64,000 bases of DNA from CAWAND01 sp963727915 (lineage in GTDB: Bacteria; Chloroflexota; Anaerolineae; Anaerolineales; E44-bin32). Location of the stretch: NCBI GenBank assembly GCA_963727915.1, contig CAVSID010000001.1, forward strand, positions 682,001-746,000, written 5' to 3'. The position numbers and the translations under genes were made by a program. The notes under the pieces are model-generated. The model searched no databases. It was not told the origin of the DNA and was given only the letters and a program-made list of their open reading frames with translations. This document shows, one piece after another, positions 18,894-28,533 of this stretch. Each line of letters begins with the position of its first letter. The stretch's first letter is position 1.

Positions 18894-21326
18894 GTGCCCA
18901 GTTTTTACGGCTGGCTGTTCGATGCCTACCCGCGGGGCGCGGCATGGCGGTCTGGTTTCTCGACAACGAAGGGCGCGCCGTGCCCCTGCTCGACCATTTC
19001 ACCCCCGCCTTCTACGCTCGCGGTCCACAGAACGATTTGCACGATGTCTGCCGGATGCTGCGCACCCAGCGCGCCCCGGTCGGGCTGCGCCGCACCGAGC
19101 GGCGCGACCTGTTTCTCGATCAGCAGGTGGAGGTGCTCGAGGTGGGTGTGCGCTTTCCTGCCCTACTGCAGCGCCTGCAGCGCCAGGTGGCCGAATTCCG
19201 CCCTCATCTAACCTACTACGACGCCGACATTCCGATCCCCCAGCGCTACGTCCTGGCCCGCGGGATCTTCCCGTTGGCCTATTGCCGGGTAGAGCACGCC
19301 GACGGCCGCCTGATTGCCATCGAGGCGCTCGACTCCCCCTGGGACGCCGAGTACCGCCTACCGCAGCTGCGGGTGATGACCCTCCGCCTGGACGGCGAGC
19401 TGCGCAACCCGGCCCGGGGCTACCGCAGCGATTTATTGGTCGAGGCCGGCGGCCAGAGCTACGTCTTTAAACGCGACCAGGGACGCCAGCTCGTGCTCGG
19501 TGTGCGCCACCTGCTCGAGCAGCACGACCCCGATCTACTGGTCAGCGCTTATGGTGACTCCTTCATCCTGCCGCGCCTGATCGAGCTCTCGCGTCACTAC
19601 GGCCTTCCCCTGCCGCTCAACCGTGACCACGGGCAGGCGGTCGGCCACAAGCGTGCCCATTCCTACTTCTCCTATGGCAAAGTCATCTTCCGCGACGAGC
19701 AGCACACCTTGTTCGGCCGCTGGCACATCGACCGCCAGAACGCCTTCCTGGCCGATGATTACGGGCTGGACGGCAACCTGGAGATCGCCCGTCTGACCGG
19801 CCTGCCGGTGCAGACCGTGGCCCGCGTTTCCACCGGCACCGGGATCAGCGCCATGCAGGTCGCCACGGCGCTGCGGCGCGGCGTGCTCGTCCCCTGGCAG
19901 AAGCGGCAACCGGAAGCCCTCAAGACCGGCCTCGACCTGTTCGCCGCCGACAAGGGCGGCCTGGTCTACACCCCCATCGCCGGCCTGCACGAGCACGTGG
20001 CCGAGTTGGATTTCACCGCCATGTACCCCAGCCTGATGGTGCACTTCAACTTGTCGCCCGAGACCGTCAAGGCCGAGTGCTGCCCGGGCGTACCGGTGCC
20101 CGAACTGGGAACCCCCGTCTGCAACCACCGCCAGGGCCTAGTGCCGGAGACGCTGGCCCCGCTGCTCGAGAAGCGCGCCCGCTACAAGGCGCTCATGCGC
20201 GCCCTGCCCGAAGACGACCCGCGCCGCGAGGTCTACCGGCGCCGCTACTCGGCCCACAAATGGCTTCTGGTGACCTGTTTCGGTTATCTGGGGTACAAGA
20301 ACGCCCGCTTCGGGCGCATCGAAGCTCACGAGGCGGTCACGGCCTACGGCCGCGAGGTCCTGCTGCAGGCCAAAGAAATCGTCGAAGCTCGCGGCTACCG
20401 CGTGCTGCATATGTACGTCGACGGCCTGTGGATCCACAAGCCCGGCGCCCGCGGCCGCCCGGATTACGAAGGGCTGCTGGAGGTCATCAAACACCAGACC
20501 GGCCTGCCGATCGAGTTGGAAGGCGTCTACCGCTGGCTGGCGTTCCTGCCGTCGCGCACCGAGCCGCGCGTGGCGGTCGCCAACCGCTATTTCGGCGCTT
20601 TTCAAGACGGGTCAATCAAGATCCGAGGCATTGAGGCTCGGCGTCACGACACGCCGGCTTACATCAAAGACACACAGCTCCACATCCTCGAGATCCTGGC
20701 CGACGGCCGGGACGCCGCCGGTTTCCGGGCGCTTCTGCCCAAGGCCGTTGCCTATGCCACCGAACGGCTGCGGCTGCCTGCGCGCCGGGCAGGCGCCGGC
20801 CAAAAGCCTGGTGGTCCAACAGCGCCTGTCGCGCGAGCCGGAAGAGTTCAGGGTGCGTACGGCCGCTGCCCGCGCCGTCCAGCAGCTGCTGCGCGCCGGG
20901 GTCCCCCTCAGCGCTGGCGAGCAGTTGCGCTTTCTGTACGTGCCCGGGCCGGAGAAGGTGCGCGCCTGGGACCTGGTGGACCAAGCGATGCCCTACGATG
21001 TCGAAGCCTATACCGAACTGTTCCTGCGCGCCGTCGAGTCACTGCTCTCCGTGGCCAGCGTCGACCGGTCAATGCTCGAGAACTGGCTCCTGGCCGGGGC
21101 CGGGTACTGGGGGCCGCCCGGCGTGCTGCCTCCTCCCGGCGCCGATCCCCGCATGCCTCTGCTGGCAGCACGCGCCGGCGGCGAAGGACCACAGCGCCGC
21201 AGCCCGTCCCCGTGCCGGCCGCAGCCACCCAGGACCGATACACAGGACACTGGGGCCGCCGCTTTCCCTGAATGCCGGGTGGCCTTGACCGGGCAGAAAA
21301 CAGTTAGAATCCTGCCGCGCCGCTGA
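18894..21326 (+). CDS. Divergent family-B DNA polymerase (frameshifted at both ends)
   Basis: About 800 residues. The likely start is GTG at 18894 (PSFYGWLFDAYPRG), changing frame near 18940 into MAVWFLDNEGRAVPLLDHF. Numbering from 18944: an exonuclease-like domain (YYDADIPIPQRYVLARGIFP, LVSAYGDSFILPRL, IARLTGLPVQTVARVSTGTG) whose ExoI DxE motif is not obvious; motif A LDFTAMYPSLM with D356; motif B HKWLLVTCFGYLGYKNARFG with K439 but TCFGY in place of NSxYG; motif C MYVDGLW with D493 but Leu495 where a second Asp is usual. A break near 20790 leads into SREPEEFRVRTAAARAVQQL and an unclear C-terminus. Resembles archaeal PolB2-type enzymes. Catalytic competence is uncertain. Confidence 0.75.
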
Positions 21327-21425
21327 CGACATCGGCGCGGGCCGGCACCCACGCGCTCATCACACCAACGCCCGCCACCAACCCCGAGCCCGCCGCCCAT
21401 CATCGCAAGCCACGAGGCCGAGACC

Positions 21426-23416
21426 ATGCCTTCCTCTAGATCCGTTATCGCCATCACGGCCAGTCTGCTCCTGGCAGGCTGTCAGGCAGCCGCCACGCCC
21501 GTCGCCGCTCCAGCGAGCCCGACCAGCGCGCCGCCGAGCATCACGGACACCCCCACCGTGAGCCCCACACCGGCCAGCACGCCCAGCGGAACGTGGATCC
21601 GCCTGACGCCCGACAACGGCGCGCCGGGGACGCCGATCCAGATCGACGGCTATCTACCCGGCGGGCCAACCGCCGACGAAGCCCAAGGCAATCTGACATT
21701 GCAGCACACCACCGTTTGCTGGGACGGCTGCCTGACAGGATTTACAGCCGTGGACGTCCCCGTCCAATGGTCCGCCGACCAAGCTGGCAACTTCACCATC
21801 AACTTCAACGCGCCCAGCGTACCCTGGTGGGGTTCACAGGGGCCGCAACCGGTTCAGGATGGTGAATACGCCGTGGGGGTCCAATGCCTGGGTCCCCTCG
21901 TGCCGGGATGCGCCAACCAGGAGGCCTTGGCAACGGCCAGCTTCCAGGTGGTAGGCGCCCAACCCTCGCGCTGCGGCCAGGCACAGCCGTGCGCCGAGCT
22001 GACACTGAACCCCAGCCAGGCCCAGCCCGGAGATTCCGTGCAGGTATCCGGATGGGCCCCCTTGATCGAGACCATCAGCGGAGAGCCGTTTGGCTACACT
22101 CTCGCCATCCGGGCCGGCGACGCCAACACCTCGACCGGGCCCATCGGCCAGGTCACCCAGCAGCTCAACGGTGGACTCGACCGGGGGCTTCACGGTGCCC
22201 CAATCCATCCCCGGCGATGGCACGCTTTCGCCCGGGACGTACGACGTATTGCTTCAGGCGTCAGCGCCCCAGACGATCGTCATCGGCCAGGGTGGGCCAA
22301 CGGTTGCCAAGGCCAGTCTCGCCCTGGGGCTATCCCTGGCATGGAGCTCGCTTGGTGTAGGCTCGCCCATTTGGCTGTCGCCGACGGCCGGCCTCGTCAG
22401 CCCGTCGATCAGCCTCGATCCCGGGGACGCCCATCGGCTGGCCTACTGCGCGCCAAACGCCATCCGACTATCGAAGCGATTCGGGGCAATCGTGGCGAGA
22501 TGTACCCGTCGTCGGGGCCGTCGATGCCGTCAATCAGATCGGGTTCGAGATCATGTCGGGCGGGGCCACCGGCGGCGCGCCACAGTGTGTTTCCGTCGCA
22601 CTCGACCCCGCCCATCCCAACAGCCTTTACGCTGTATTCGCCACAGCCGAACGGCAGATGGGCGCCCCGCCCGAGTTCTTCAAAGGGCTGATCACCACCG
22701 ACCTTGGCGCAACCTGGCAGCTGGTTCCCGCGCCAGGCCCGGCCAACGATTTCGCATTTGGAGGTTTCGCCAGTTGGGCAGGGGGCCGGGTAGAAGCGCT
22801 GTTTGGCAGCGCTGGCGACCGTCCGGCCGGGCAGGTGGAAGCCACCCAGGATGGCGGCACGGCATGGCAGCCCCAGACCCTGACCTGTCCCCCCGCCGGA
22901 CCATGCCTGCGATGGGGACCCAGCCCCAGCTCCATCAGCGGCATGGGCGCCCCTCGCCCGCAATCCCTTCTGCTTTCGGCCAGCGGCGGTCAGAGCTGGT
23001 CCGCCAGCGCAATCACGCTCGACCTGCACGCCAGTGTGGCTGGAGAGGTGGCTGGTTACGACGGTGGGCGAGCGGTGGTCTTGGCCGGCCAGGAACCCTT
23101 CCCCGCCCGCTGGACCAACGACGGCGGCACTACCTGGACAACCTTGACCCTGCCCCCGCTCCCTGGGTCTCCCGACGCAGCATTGGCCTACCCTGGTCTC
23201 CAAATCATGCCAGACGGATCGCTGATCGCCCTGGCCGATGACGGCGGGTGGAAAACCCTCCCTCCAGGCGCAGACGCATGGTGCTCGCTCGCCTCGGACC
23301 GTCTCCCCAAGGCGACGGTAAGGCTCGCTCTTGCCGGCGACAGGGTTTGGTGGCTAGACCCCGACACCGGCGGCCCATCGCATGCCGCGCTGGCCGCCTT
23401 TGCCTGTCCGCCCTAA
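21426..23416 (+). CDS. Secreted lipoprotein with BNR/sialidase-like propeller (frameshifted)
   Basis: Signal VIAITASLLLAGC with lipobox Cys, then a Thr/Pro/Ser-rich linker. The first half has Ig-like segments (LTPDNGAPGTPIQIDGYLPG, LTLNPSQAQPGDSVQVSGWA). After breaks near 22180 and 22490 the second half carries repeats of the Asp-box type: GLITTDLGATWQLVPAPG, ATQDGGTAWQPQTL, LSASGGQSWSASAI, WTNDGGTTWTTLTLP. Each S/T-x-D-x-G-x-T/S-W motif marks one propeller blade. About 660 residues, cell-surface exposed; substrate unknown. Not obviously linked to the polymerase cassette upstream. Confidence 0.7.
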
Positions 23417-23537
23417 AGGCAGATCTCCTGGGCCGCAAGACCAGGAGCCCGGATCGCTTCATCAACCGCCCGGCCAATCGCGTCTATACTTTGTGGCTAG
23501 ACGTGGCCCTCCGATCTTGGCCTAGCGGGGGACGAAT

Positions 23538-24281
23538 ATGAACCGGCAGAGGATTGATATGAACTCATCTTTTGGCTCGAGCTTGCCCACACCCATGAGC
23601 GCCATGGCTCTCCAGGAAGCCGTGGCCAATATCATGCGCCAGGTGTACTTGTGGATAGCGTCCGGGCTGTTTGTGACGGCCGGCGTGGCGTGGGTCGTCG
23701 GGAGCTCATCGATCCTTCTCGTGTTCGCTCAGCTACCGATCCTCTTCTACGCTGTACTCATCGGCGAGTTCATTCTGGTCATTGCCCTCACGGCCGGCAT
23801 CAACCGGCTGTCGCCTACGGCCGGGTTGGTACTCTTCTTCGCCTACGCCGGCCTGAACGGCGTCACCATGGCCCTCATCTTTTTGCTCTACACGGCCAGC
23901 AGCATTGCCTCTACCTTCGCCGTGACAGCCGGTCTGTTTGCGATTATGAGCATCTTGGCCTACTCGACCGGTCTGGATCTCACGCGCTTCCGCAGCCTGT
24001 TCCTGATGGGGCTGGTGGGACTGGTCCTGGGCTCGGTGGTCAATATCTTCTTCGCCAACAGCATTCTGTACTGGGTCCTGACCTACGCCGGGATCGCGCT
24101 CTTCCTTGGCCTGACCGCCTACGACACACAGCGGATCCGCCGCCAGGCGGAGGCCGCCATCGTGAGCGGCGAGCAGGCTGCACTTCAGAAGCTTGGCATC
24201 ATGGGCGCCCTCAGCCTTTACCTCGACTTCGTCAACCTGTTCCTGCTGCTCTTGCGCGTCCTCGGGAGACGAAGTCGCTAA
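23538..24281 (+). CDS. Bax inhibitor-1/YccA-family membrane protein
   Basis: 247 residues with seven hydrophobic segments (VYLWIASGLFVTAGVAWVVG, LLVFAQLPILFYAVLIGEFI, TAGLVLFFAYAGLNGVTMAL, STFAVTAGLFAIMSILAYST, FLMGLVGLVLGSVVNIFF, ILYWVLTYAGIALFLGLTAY, LYLDFVNLFLLLLRVLG). The LTAYDTQRIRR string and the closing ALSLYLDFVNLFLLLLR are BI-1 signatures; bacterial homologues act as pH-gated calcium leak channels. Frame intact. In-frame starts at 23538 or the downstream ATG are both possible. Confidence 0.88.
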   Translation: MNRQRIDMNSSFGSSLPTPMSAMALQEAVANIMRQVYLWIASGLFVTAGVAWVVGSSSILLVFAQLPILFYAVLIGEFILVIALTAGINRLSPTAGLVLFFAYAGLNGVTMALIFLLYTASSIASTFAVTAGLFAIMSILAYSTGLDLTRFRSLFLMGLVGLVLGSVVNIFFANSILYWVLTYAGIALFLGLTAYDTQRIRRQAEAAIVSGEQAALQKLGIMGALSLYLDFVNLFLLLLRVLGRRSR

Positions 24282-24327
24282 GCACTCGCTCGCCTGCATC
24301 GGATCTATAAAGTCGGGAGCGCGAGAT

Positions 24328-24357
24328 TTGACGCTCTTGCGTAACTCATGGTATGAT
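24328..24357 (+). promoter_or_regulatory. Promoter of the infC-rpmI-rplT operon
   Basis: TTGACG (24328-24333) and TATGAT (24352-24357), spaced 18 bp. The leader between it and infC contains a GC-rich stem (GGCCGC near 24371 against GCGGCC near 24390), which could form part of an autoregulatory leader. Confidence 0.6.
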
Positions 24358-24422
24358 CGCACCATCAGCCGGCCGCTCGCACGTTCGGGGCGGCCTGCAT
24401 GCACTGTCGGAAGGAGTAGAAC

Positions 24423-24938
24423 ATAAGCGCATCAGAATTCCGCATCAATGACGGCATCCGCGTTCGAGAAGTACGCCTGGTCGACGCGGACGGCGAAAAC
24501 GTTGGCGTCGTGCCGATAGAGGATGCCCTCAGCCGTGCACAGCAGGCAGGGCTCGACCTGGTAGAGGTAGCCCCCAACAGTGATCCGCCGGTATGCCGGA
24601 TTCTCGACTACGGTAAGTTTATGTACGAACGCGCCAAGAAGGAGCGAGAGGCGCGCAAGTCCCAGACCAAAGTTGAGATCAAGGAAATTCGCTTTCGCCC
24701 CAAGACCTCCGACCATCACAAATCCTTCAAGGTCAAGAACGCCAGAAGGTGGCTGGGTGAAGGCAAGAAGGTGCGTGTACGTATTCGATTCCGGGGTCGT
24801 GAGCTCGATTATCCCGAAATCGCCTTGAACGACTTGAAGAGCATCGCCGAGGAGCTCTCCGATGTCAGCATCATCGAGCAGGCGCCAAGTATGGAAGGGC
24901 GCACGATGCTGATGGTCCTGGCGCCTGAAGCCAACTGA
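24423..24938 (+). CDS. infC: Translation initiation factor IF-3, non-canonical AUA start
   Basis: 171 residues. IF-3 binds the 30S subunit and checks the start codon. The N domain begins SASEFRINDGIRVREVRLVD and ends with LDLVEVAPNSDPPVCRILDY; the linker is FMYERAKKEREARKSQ; the C domain carries EIKEIRFRPKTSDHHKSFKV. The only in-frame start placed correctly is ATA at 24423, six bases after AAGGAG (24411-24416). Rare AUU/AUC/AUA starts are a hallmark of infC and let IF-3 repress its own translation. First gene of the conserved infC-rpmI-rplT order. Confidence 0.95.
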   Translation: MSASEFRINDGIRVREVRLVDADGENVGVVPIEDALSRAQQAGLDLVEVAPNSDPPVCRILDYGKFMYERAKKEREARKSQTKVEIKEIRFRPKTSDHHKSFKVKNARRWLGEGKKVRVRIRFRGRELDYPEIALNDLKSIAEELSDVSIIEQAPSMEGRTMLMVLAPEAN

Positions 24939-25022
24939 ATCTCGGTCACTCTCTGTTACAATTCGATGCTGTCCGCCGCGGACCCAACATTGTCCGCGGC
25001 GCTGTATGAAAGGGAGCCATCC

Positions 25023-25295
25023 ATGCCCAGGAAAAAGACCAAACAGGGCAAGTACAAGCTCAAGACCCACAAGGCCACGTCGAAGCGCTTCCGCATGACC
25101 GGGTCGGGCAAGTTGGTGCGAACCAAAGGCGGCCAGAGTCACCTGCGCCGGCGCACCCCCAAGCGGAGCAAGCGTATGTTCGCCAAGATGCTGCCGGTTA
25201 AGGCATCCAAGATCCGCAAGCGCGTCCGCCGCTTGGCCCCCTATTTGAGCAAGTACCGCGCCAATCCCAACGCCCGGACGGGTCAGTCCTCCTGA
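25023..25295 (+). CDS. rpmI: 50S ribosomal protein L35, extended
   Basis: 90 residues, clearly longer than the usual 64-66. The core is canonical: KTHKATSKRFRMTGSGKLVR followed by SHLRRRTPKRSKRM. About ten extra basic residues precede the core (MPRKKTKQGKYKL) and about twenty follow (PYLSKYRANPNARTGQSS). ATG start after GGGAGCC. Middle gene of the infC operon. Confidence 0.93.
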   Translation: MPRKKTKQGKYKLKTHKATSKRFRMTGSGKLVRTKGGQSHLRRRTPKRSKRMFAKMLPVKASKIRKRVRRLAPYLSKYRANPNARTGQSS

Positions 25296-25382
25296 CCCCG
25301 GGGCTGTAGCGTGGCTGTTGTGCGCAGGCAACTGGCGTCGATAGTGGGCGCCGGCGCTCAGCGGGCCACAGGAGAGTAGAAC

Positions 25383-25730
25383 GTGCCAAGGACCAAGGGC
25401 GGTGTTGTCACCCGCCGTCGCCACAAGAAGATCCTCAAGGGAAACAAAGGCTACTACGGCAGTCGAAGCAAGCTCTTTCGCCGGGCCAACGAGGCCATGC
25501 TCAAGAGCCTCTGGTACGCGTACCGCGATCGCCGCACGCGCAGGCGCGATCTGCGCAGGCTGTGGATCGCTCGCATCAACGCCGCCGCCCGCATCAACGG
25601 AACGACCTACAGCCGGCTGATCCATGGCATGCGCCAGAAGAACGTACAGCTCAACCGGAAAGTGCTGGCCGAACTGGCTGTTCGTGATCCCGGGGCCTTC
25701 AAAGCCGTCGTCGAGTCTGTCGCCGGCTAG
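25383..25730 (+). CDS. rplT: 50S ribosomal protein L20
   Basis: 115 residues, normal length. Signature VVTRRRHKKILKGNKGYYGS and RRDLRRLWIARINAAARING followed by YSRLIHGM. The start is GTG at 25383 after AGGAGAG. L20 binds 23S rRNA early in assembly and in many bacteria represses this operon. Frame intact; followed by a strong terminator. Confidence 0.95.
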   Translation: MPRTKGGVVTRRRHKKILKGNKGYYGSRSKLFRRANEAMLKSLWYAYRDRRTRRRDLRRLWIARINAAARINGTTYSRLIHGMRQKNVQLNRKVLAELAVRDPGAFKAVVESVAG

Positions 25731-25750
25731 TACGAGCGCTGATCAACCCT

Positions 25751-25780
25751 AAGGGACGCCGATGGCGTCCCTTTTGTTTT
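25751..25780 (+). terminator. Rho-independent terminator after rplT
   Basis: Stem AAGGGACGCC (25751-25760), loop GAT, stem GGCGTCCCTT (25764-25773), then a T-rich tail (TTGTTTT). Classic intrinsic terminator 20 bp after the L20 stop. Confidence 0.9.
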
Positions 25781-25852
25781 GCGGCCCGTATGCGGGGGCG
25801 ATGATACAATCGGGCCGGATACTCTACATTCACCCTGGAGCCGTCCCCTCCC

Positions 25853-26434
25853 ATGTCGGAACTGATCGCCCAGGCCCATCCTGCCACCGGTGTGAGCCTG
25901 AGTCTGATTCACGGTGATCTCACCCTGGAAATGGTCGACGCCGTCGTCAACGCGGCCAATGCCCAGCTGGCCCACGGCGGCGGAGTGGCAGCCGCTATTG
26001 TCCGTCGCGGCGGCTCCAGCATCCAGGCTGAGAGCCGAAGCTGGGTCGCGGAACATGGACCCGCCTCCCACGAGTGTCCGGCGCTGACCGGCGGAGGTGA
26101 TCTGGCTGCGCACCACGTCATCCATGCCGTCGGCCCTCGATGGGGAGAGGGCCAAGAGGAGCACAAGCTTCACTCGGCAGTCTCATCGAGCCTGGCCCTG
26201 GCCGACATGACAAGCCTCGCCAGCATTGCCATGCCGGCGATCTCCACCGGCATTTTCGGTGTCCCCAAGGCTCTCGGCGCGAAAGTCATTCTCGGCGCCA
26301 TCGCAGCCTACTTCGAAGAGCATGCCGACAGCGGCATCAAGGACGTGCGCGTCGTGCTCATCGACCGCGAGAGCGTTGACATCTTCGCGGCGGCCTTCAG
26401 GGAACGCTGGCCGACTGTGGAAACCCACTCATGA
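25853..26434 (+). CDS. Macro-domain protein
   Basis: 193 residues, a single macro domain that binds ADP-ribose derivatives and in many bacteria removes ADP-ribose or hydrolyses O-acetyl-ADP-ribose. Signatures: LSLIHGDLTLEMVDAVVNAA with NAAN, LAHGGGVAAAIVRRGG, HHVIHAVGPRW and the binding loop IAMPAISTGIFGVPKALGAK. Frame intact. A TACAAT -10-like hexamer is at 25804. Its stop overlaps the next gene's start by ATGA at 26431-26434, so the two are coupled. Confidence 0.9.
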   Translation: MSELIAQAHPATGVSLSLIHGDLTLEMVDAVVNAANAQLAHGGGVAAAIVRRGGSSIQAESRSWVAEHGPASHECPALTGGGDLAAHHVIHAVGPRWGEGQEEHKLHSAVSSSLALADMTSLASIAMPAISTGIFGVPKALGAKVILGAIAAYFEEHADSGIKDVRVVLIDRESVDIFAAAFRERWPTVETHS

Positions 26435-27204
26435 TCAGTTCCCCGACCAACACGCGCGTCAAGTGGGTGCGGGCCCTTCAAGCCAAGCGCAAGGCGCGTG
26501 ACGAGGAGGGGGTCTTTATCGTCGAGGGCACCCGCTGGGCGGAAGAGGTGCTGGCGGCCGAGTCTCCCGTCACCCTAGTCCTTCACACACCCCACCTGGA
26601 TGAACGCGGCCGAGGGATGGTCAATCGATTGGCGCGTCTGGGCGGCGAGATCTTGTCCGTCAGCGATGACGTGATGGCGGCCTGCTCGGACACGCAAGCT
26701 CCCCAGGGATTGCTGTTGGTGCTCCCCAAACCCGAGATCTCCCTGCCGGCCTCCCCGACCTTGCTCCTCGTCTTGGATCGTATGTCTGATCCCGGCAATC
26801 TCGGGACCATTTTGCGGACGGCGCTGGCTGCCGGTGTCGAAGCTGTGGGCCTCACCCCCGGCAGCGTCGACCCTTTCAACCCAAAGGTAGTGCGGGCCGC
26901 CATGGGCGCGCTGCTGCACCTTCCGATCACGATCGTTGAGCCGGGCGACGTCCATTCGTGGGCCGGCCGGACCCGGCTCTGGCGGACCCAGGCCGGTGCG
27001 GGCACGCCCTACGATCAGGTAGACTGGCGAGAAGCGGCCACTTTGCTGGTCGGAGGAGAGGCCCACGGTGTGACACCCGAGCTGGGCCAGGCGGTGCCGG
27101 AGGCGACTCATATTCCAATGCGGGGCGCCAGCGATTCGTTGAACGCCGCCATTGCCACAGCCGTGTTCCTGTTCGAAATCAGGCGCCAAAGAGGCCATCC
27201 ATGA
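26431..27204 (+). CDS. TrmH/SpoU-family RNA 2'-O-methyltransferase
   Basis: 257 residues. SPOUT-fold methyltransferase that modifies a ribose in rRNA or tRNA. The N-terminal substrate-binding domain has the pattern SPTNTRVKWVRALQAKRKAR and GVFIVEGTRWAEEVL. Catalytic motifs follow: VLDRMSDPGNLGTILRTALA (motif 1, Asn and Arg), LVGGEAHGVTPELGQAV (motif 2, Glu) and IPMRGASDSLNAAIATAVFL (motif 3). Overlaps the macro gene and the following DUF711 gene by ATGA, so three genes are chained. Target RNA unknown. Confidence 0.88.
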   Translation: MISSPTNTRVKWVRALQAKRKARDEEGVFIVEGTRWAEEVLAAESPVTLVLHTPHLDERGRGMVNRLARLGGEILSVSDDVMAACSDTQAPQGLLLVLPKPEISLPASPTLLLVLDRMSDPGNLGTILRTALAAGVEAVGLTPGSVDPFNPKVVRAAMGALLHLPITIVEPGDVHSWAGRTRLWRTQAGAGTPYDQVDWREAATLLVGGEAHGVTPELGQAVPEATHIPMRGASDSLNAAIATAVFLFEIRRQRGHP

Positions 27205-28422
27205 TCGTTCGATCTCTCACCGGTTTTGTCGACCCTGGCTGGCCCGTCGAGCCCGAGCGCCTTGACGGCCTGGCCAAGAGCCTCAGACCAGGCTCGTGAC
27301 GCATTGCAGGCAGCCAACTACGAGGTCCAAACTCTGCGATTGGCGACGCCACCCCCGTCGGAGATGGGCCGGGCCGTACCCCATCAGGAGCGGGCCGAGT
27401 TTGCCCAGCGGCTGGAGGCCGAGGCGTTCGTGCACGGCATCGATTACGTCGCCGTCGGACCTGTGCTCCCCGATGAACCCCGGGGCTTCGCCGTGGTGCC
27501 CGACATGCTTTCGGCGACCGAGACGGTGTTTACGTCGGCGATCATCGCTGACCCCGAAACAGGATTGTCGGTGGCAGCGGCCCGGGCATCGGCTGACATC
27601 ATCTCCCGCCTCTCCGGCACAACCGAGGATGGCTTCACCAATCTGCGTTTTGCCGCCCTAGCCAACGTCGGTGCCGGATCGCCGTTTTTCCCTGCCGCCT
27701 ACCACCGTCCCGGACCGCCCGCCTTCGCCGTCGCCACCGAGGGCGCCGATCTGGCCATCGACGCCTTCCGCGATGTCTCCAGTCTGGCCCGCGGCCGGCG
27801 CCGGTTGGTAAGCATGATCGAAGCCCATGCCGCCGCCATCCAACGTCTTCTAACCCCGATCTCCCTCCAGAACGAGCTCCGCTTCTTAGGGATCGATTTC
27901 TCCCTGGCTCCCTACCCCGACCATCTGCGCTCCATCGGCACAGCCCTCGAGTCGCTGGGCCTGCCCGCCATCGGTTTGCCGGGGTCGGCAGCCGCCGTCG
28001 CCTACCTGGCCGATTGTCTGGACCGAGCGGAGTTCACCCGCACCGGCTTTTGCGGGCTGATGCTCCCGGTGCTCGAGGACTCAACGCTTGCCAGCCGTGC
28101 CGCCGCCAAGCAGCTTTCTGTGACGGATCTGCTGCTCTTCTCAACGCTGTGCGGCACAGGGCTGGACACGATCCCTCTCCCCGGCAACGCATCGACCGAA
28201 GCCTTAACGGCTGTGCTGCTCGACCTGGGGGCGATCTCCCTCCGGCACAACAAGCCATTGACCGCCCGGCTGATGCCCATCCCTGGCAAATCGGCCGGGG
28301 ATGAGGTGCACTTCGAGTTCCCCTACTTCGCCGATTCACGCGTGATAGAGCTCGTCGCCGAGCCGCTCACCGGCCTGCTCAGCGGCTCCGGTATCCTCGA
28401 CATCGAACCTCGCCGCGCCTAA
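27201..28422 (+). CDS. DUF711/UPF0210-family protein (one frameshift)
   Basis: About 406 residues. ATG at 27201 overlaps the preceding stop. After MIVRSLTGFVDPGWPVEPER a break near 27290 leads into QARDALQAANYEVQTLRLAT, then FVHGIDYVAVGPVLPDEPRG, TTEDGFTNLRFAALANVGAG and FFPAAYHRPGPPAFAVATEG, which match the DUF711 family (distantly related to glycyl-radical enzymes, function not established). The chain with macro and TrmH genes suggests shared expression rather than known pathway. Confidence 0.78.
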
Positions 28423-28533
28423 GTCGACGGGACCATCTTGTCGCTTCCAGCCGGGCCACTTAGAATGCTCGCTGGCGGCTGCCATGCATCAGCCGCCGAG
28501 TTTGGCCGCCTTCGCTAGAACAGCCAGGTTGTA

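Noticed and set aside
20138..20605. Long minus-strand open frame opposite the polymerase gene
   Set aside because: Shadow of high-GC coding on the other strand; no family-like motifs and no ribosome site.
23646..23660. TGTGGATAG, one mismatch from a DnaA box
   Set aside because: Single copy inside the Bax-inhibitor gene; no cluster, so no origin here.
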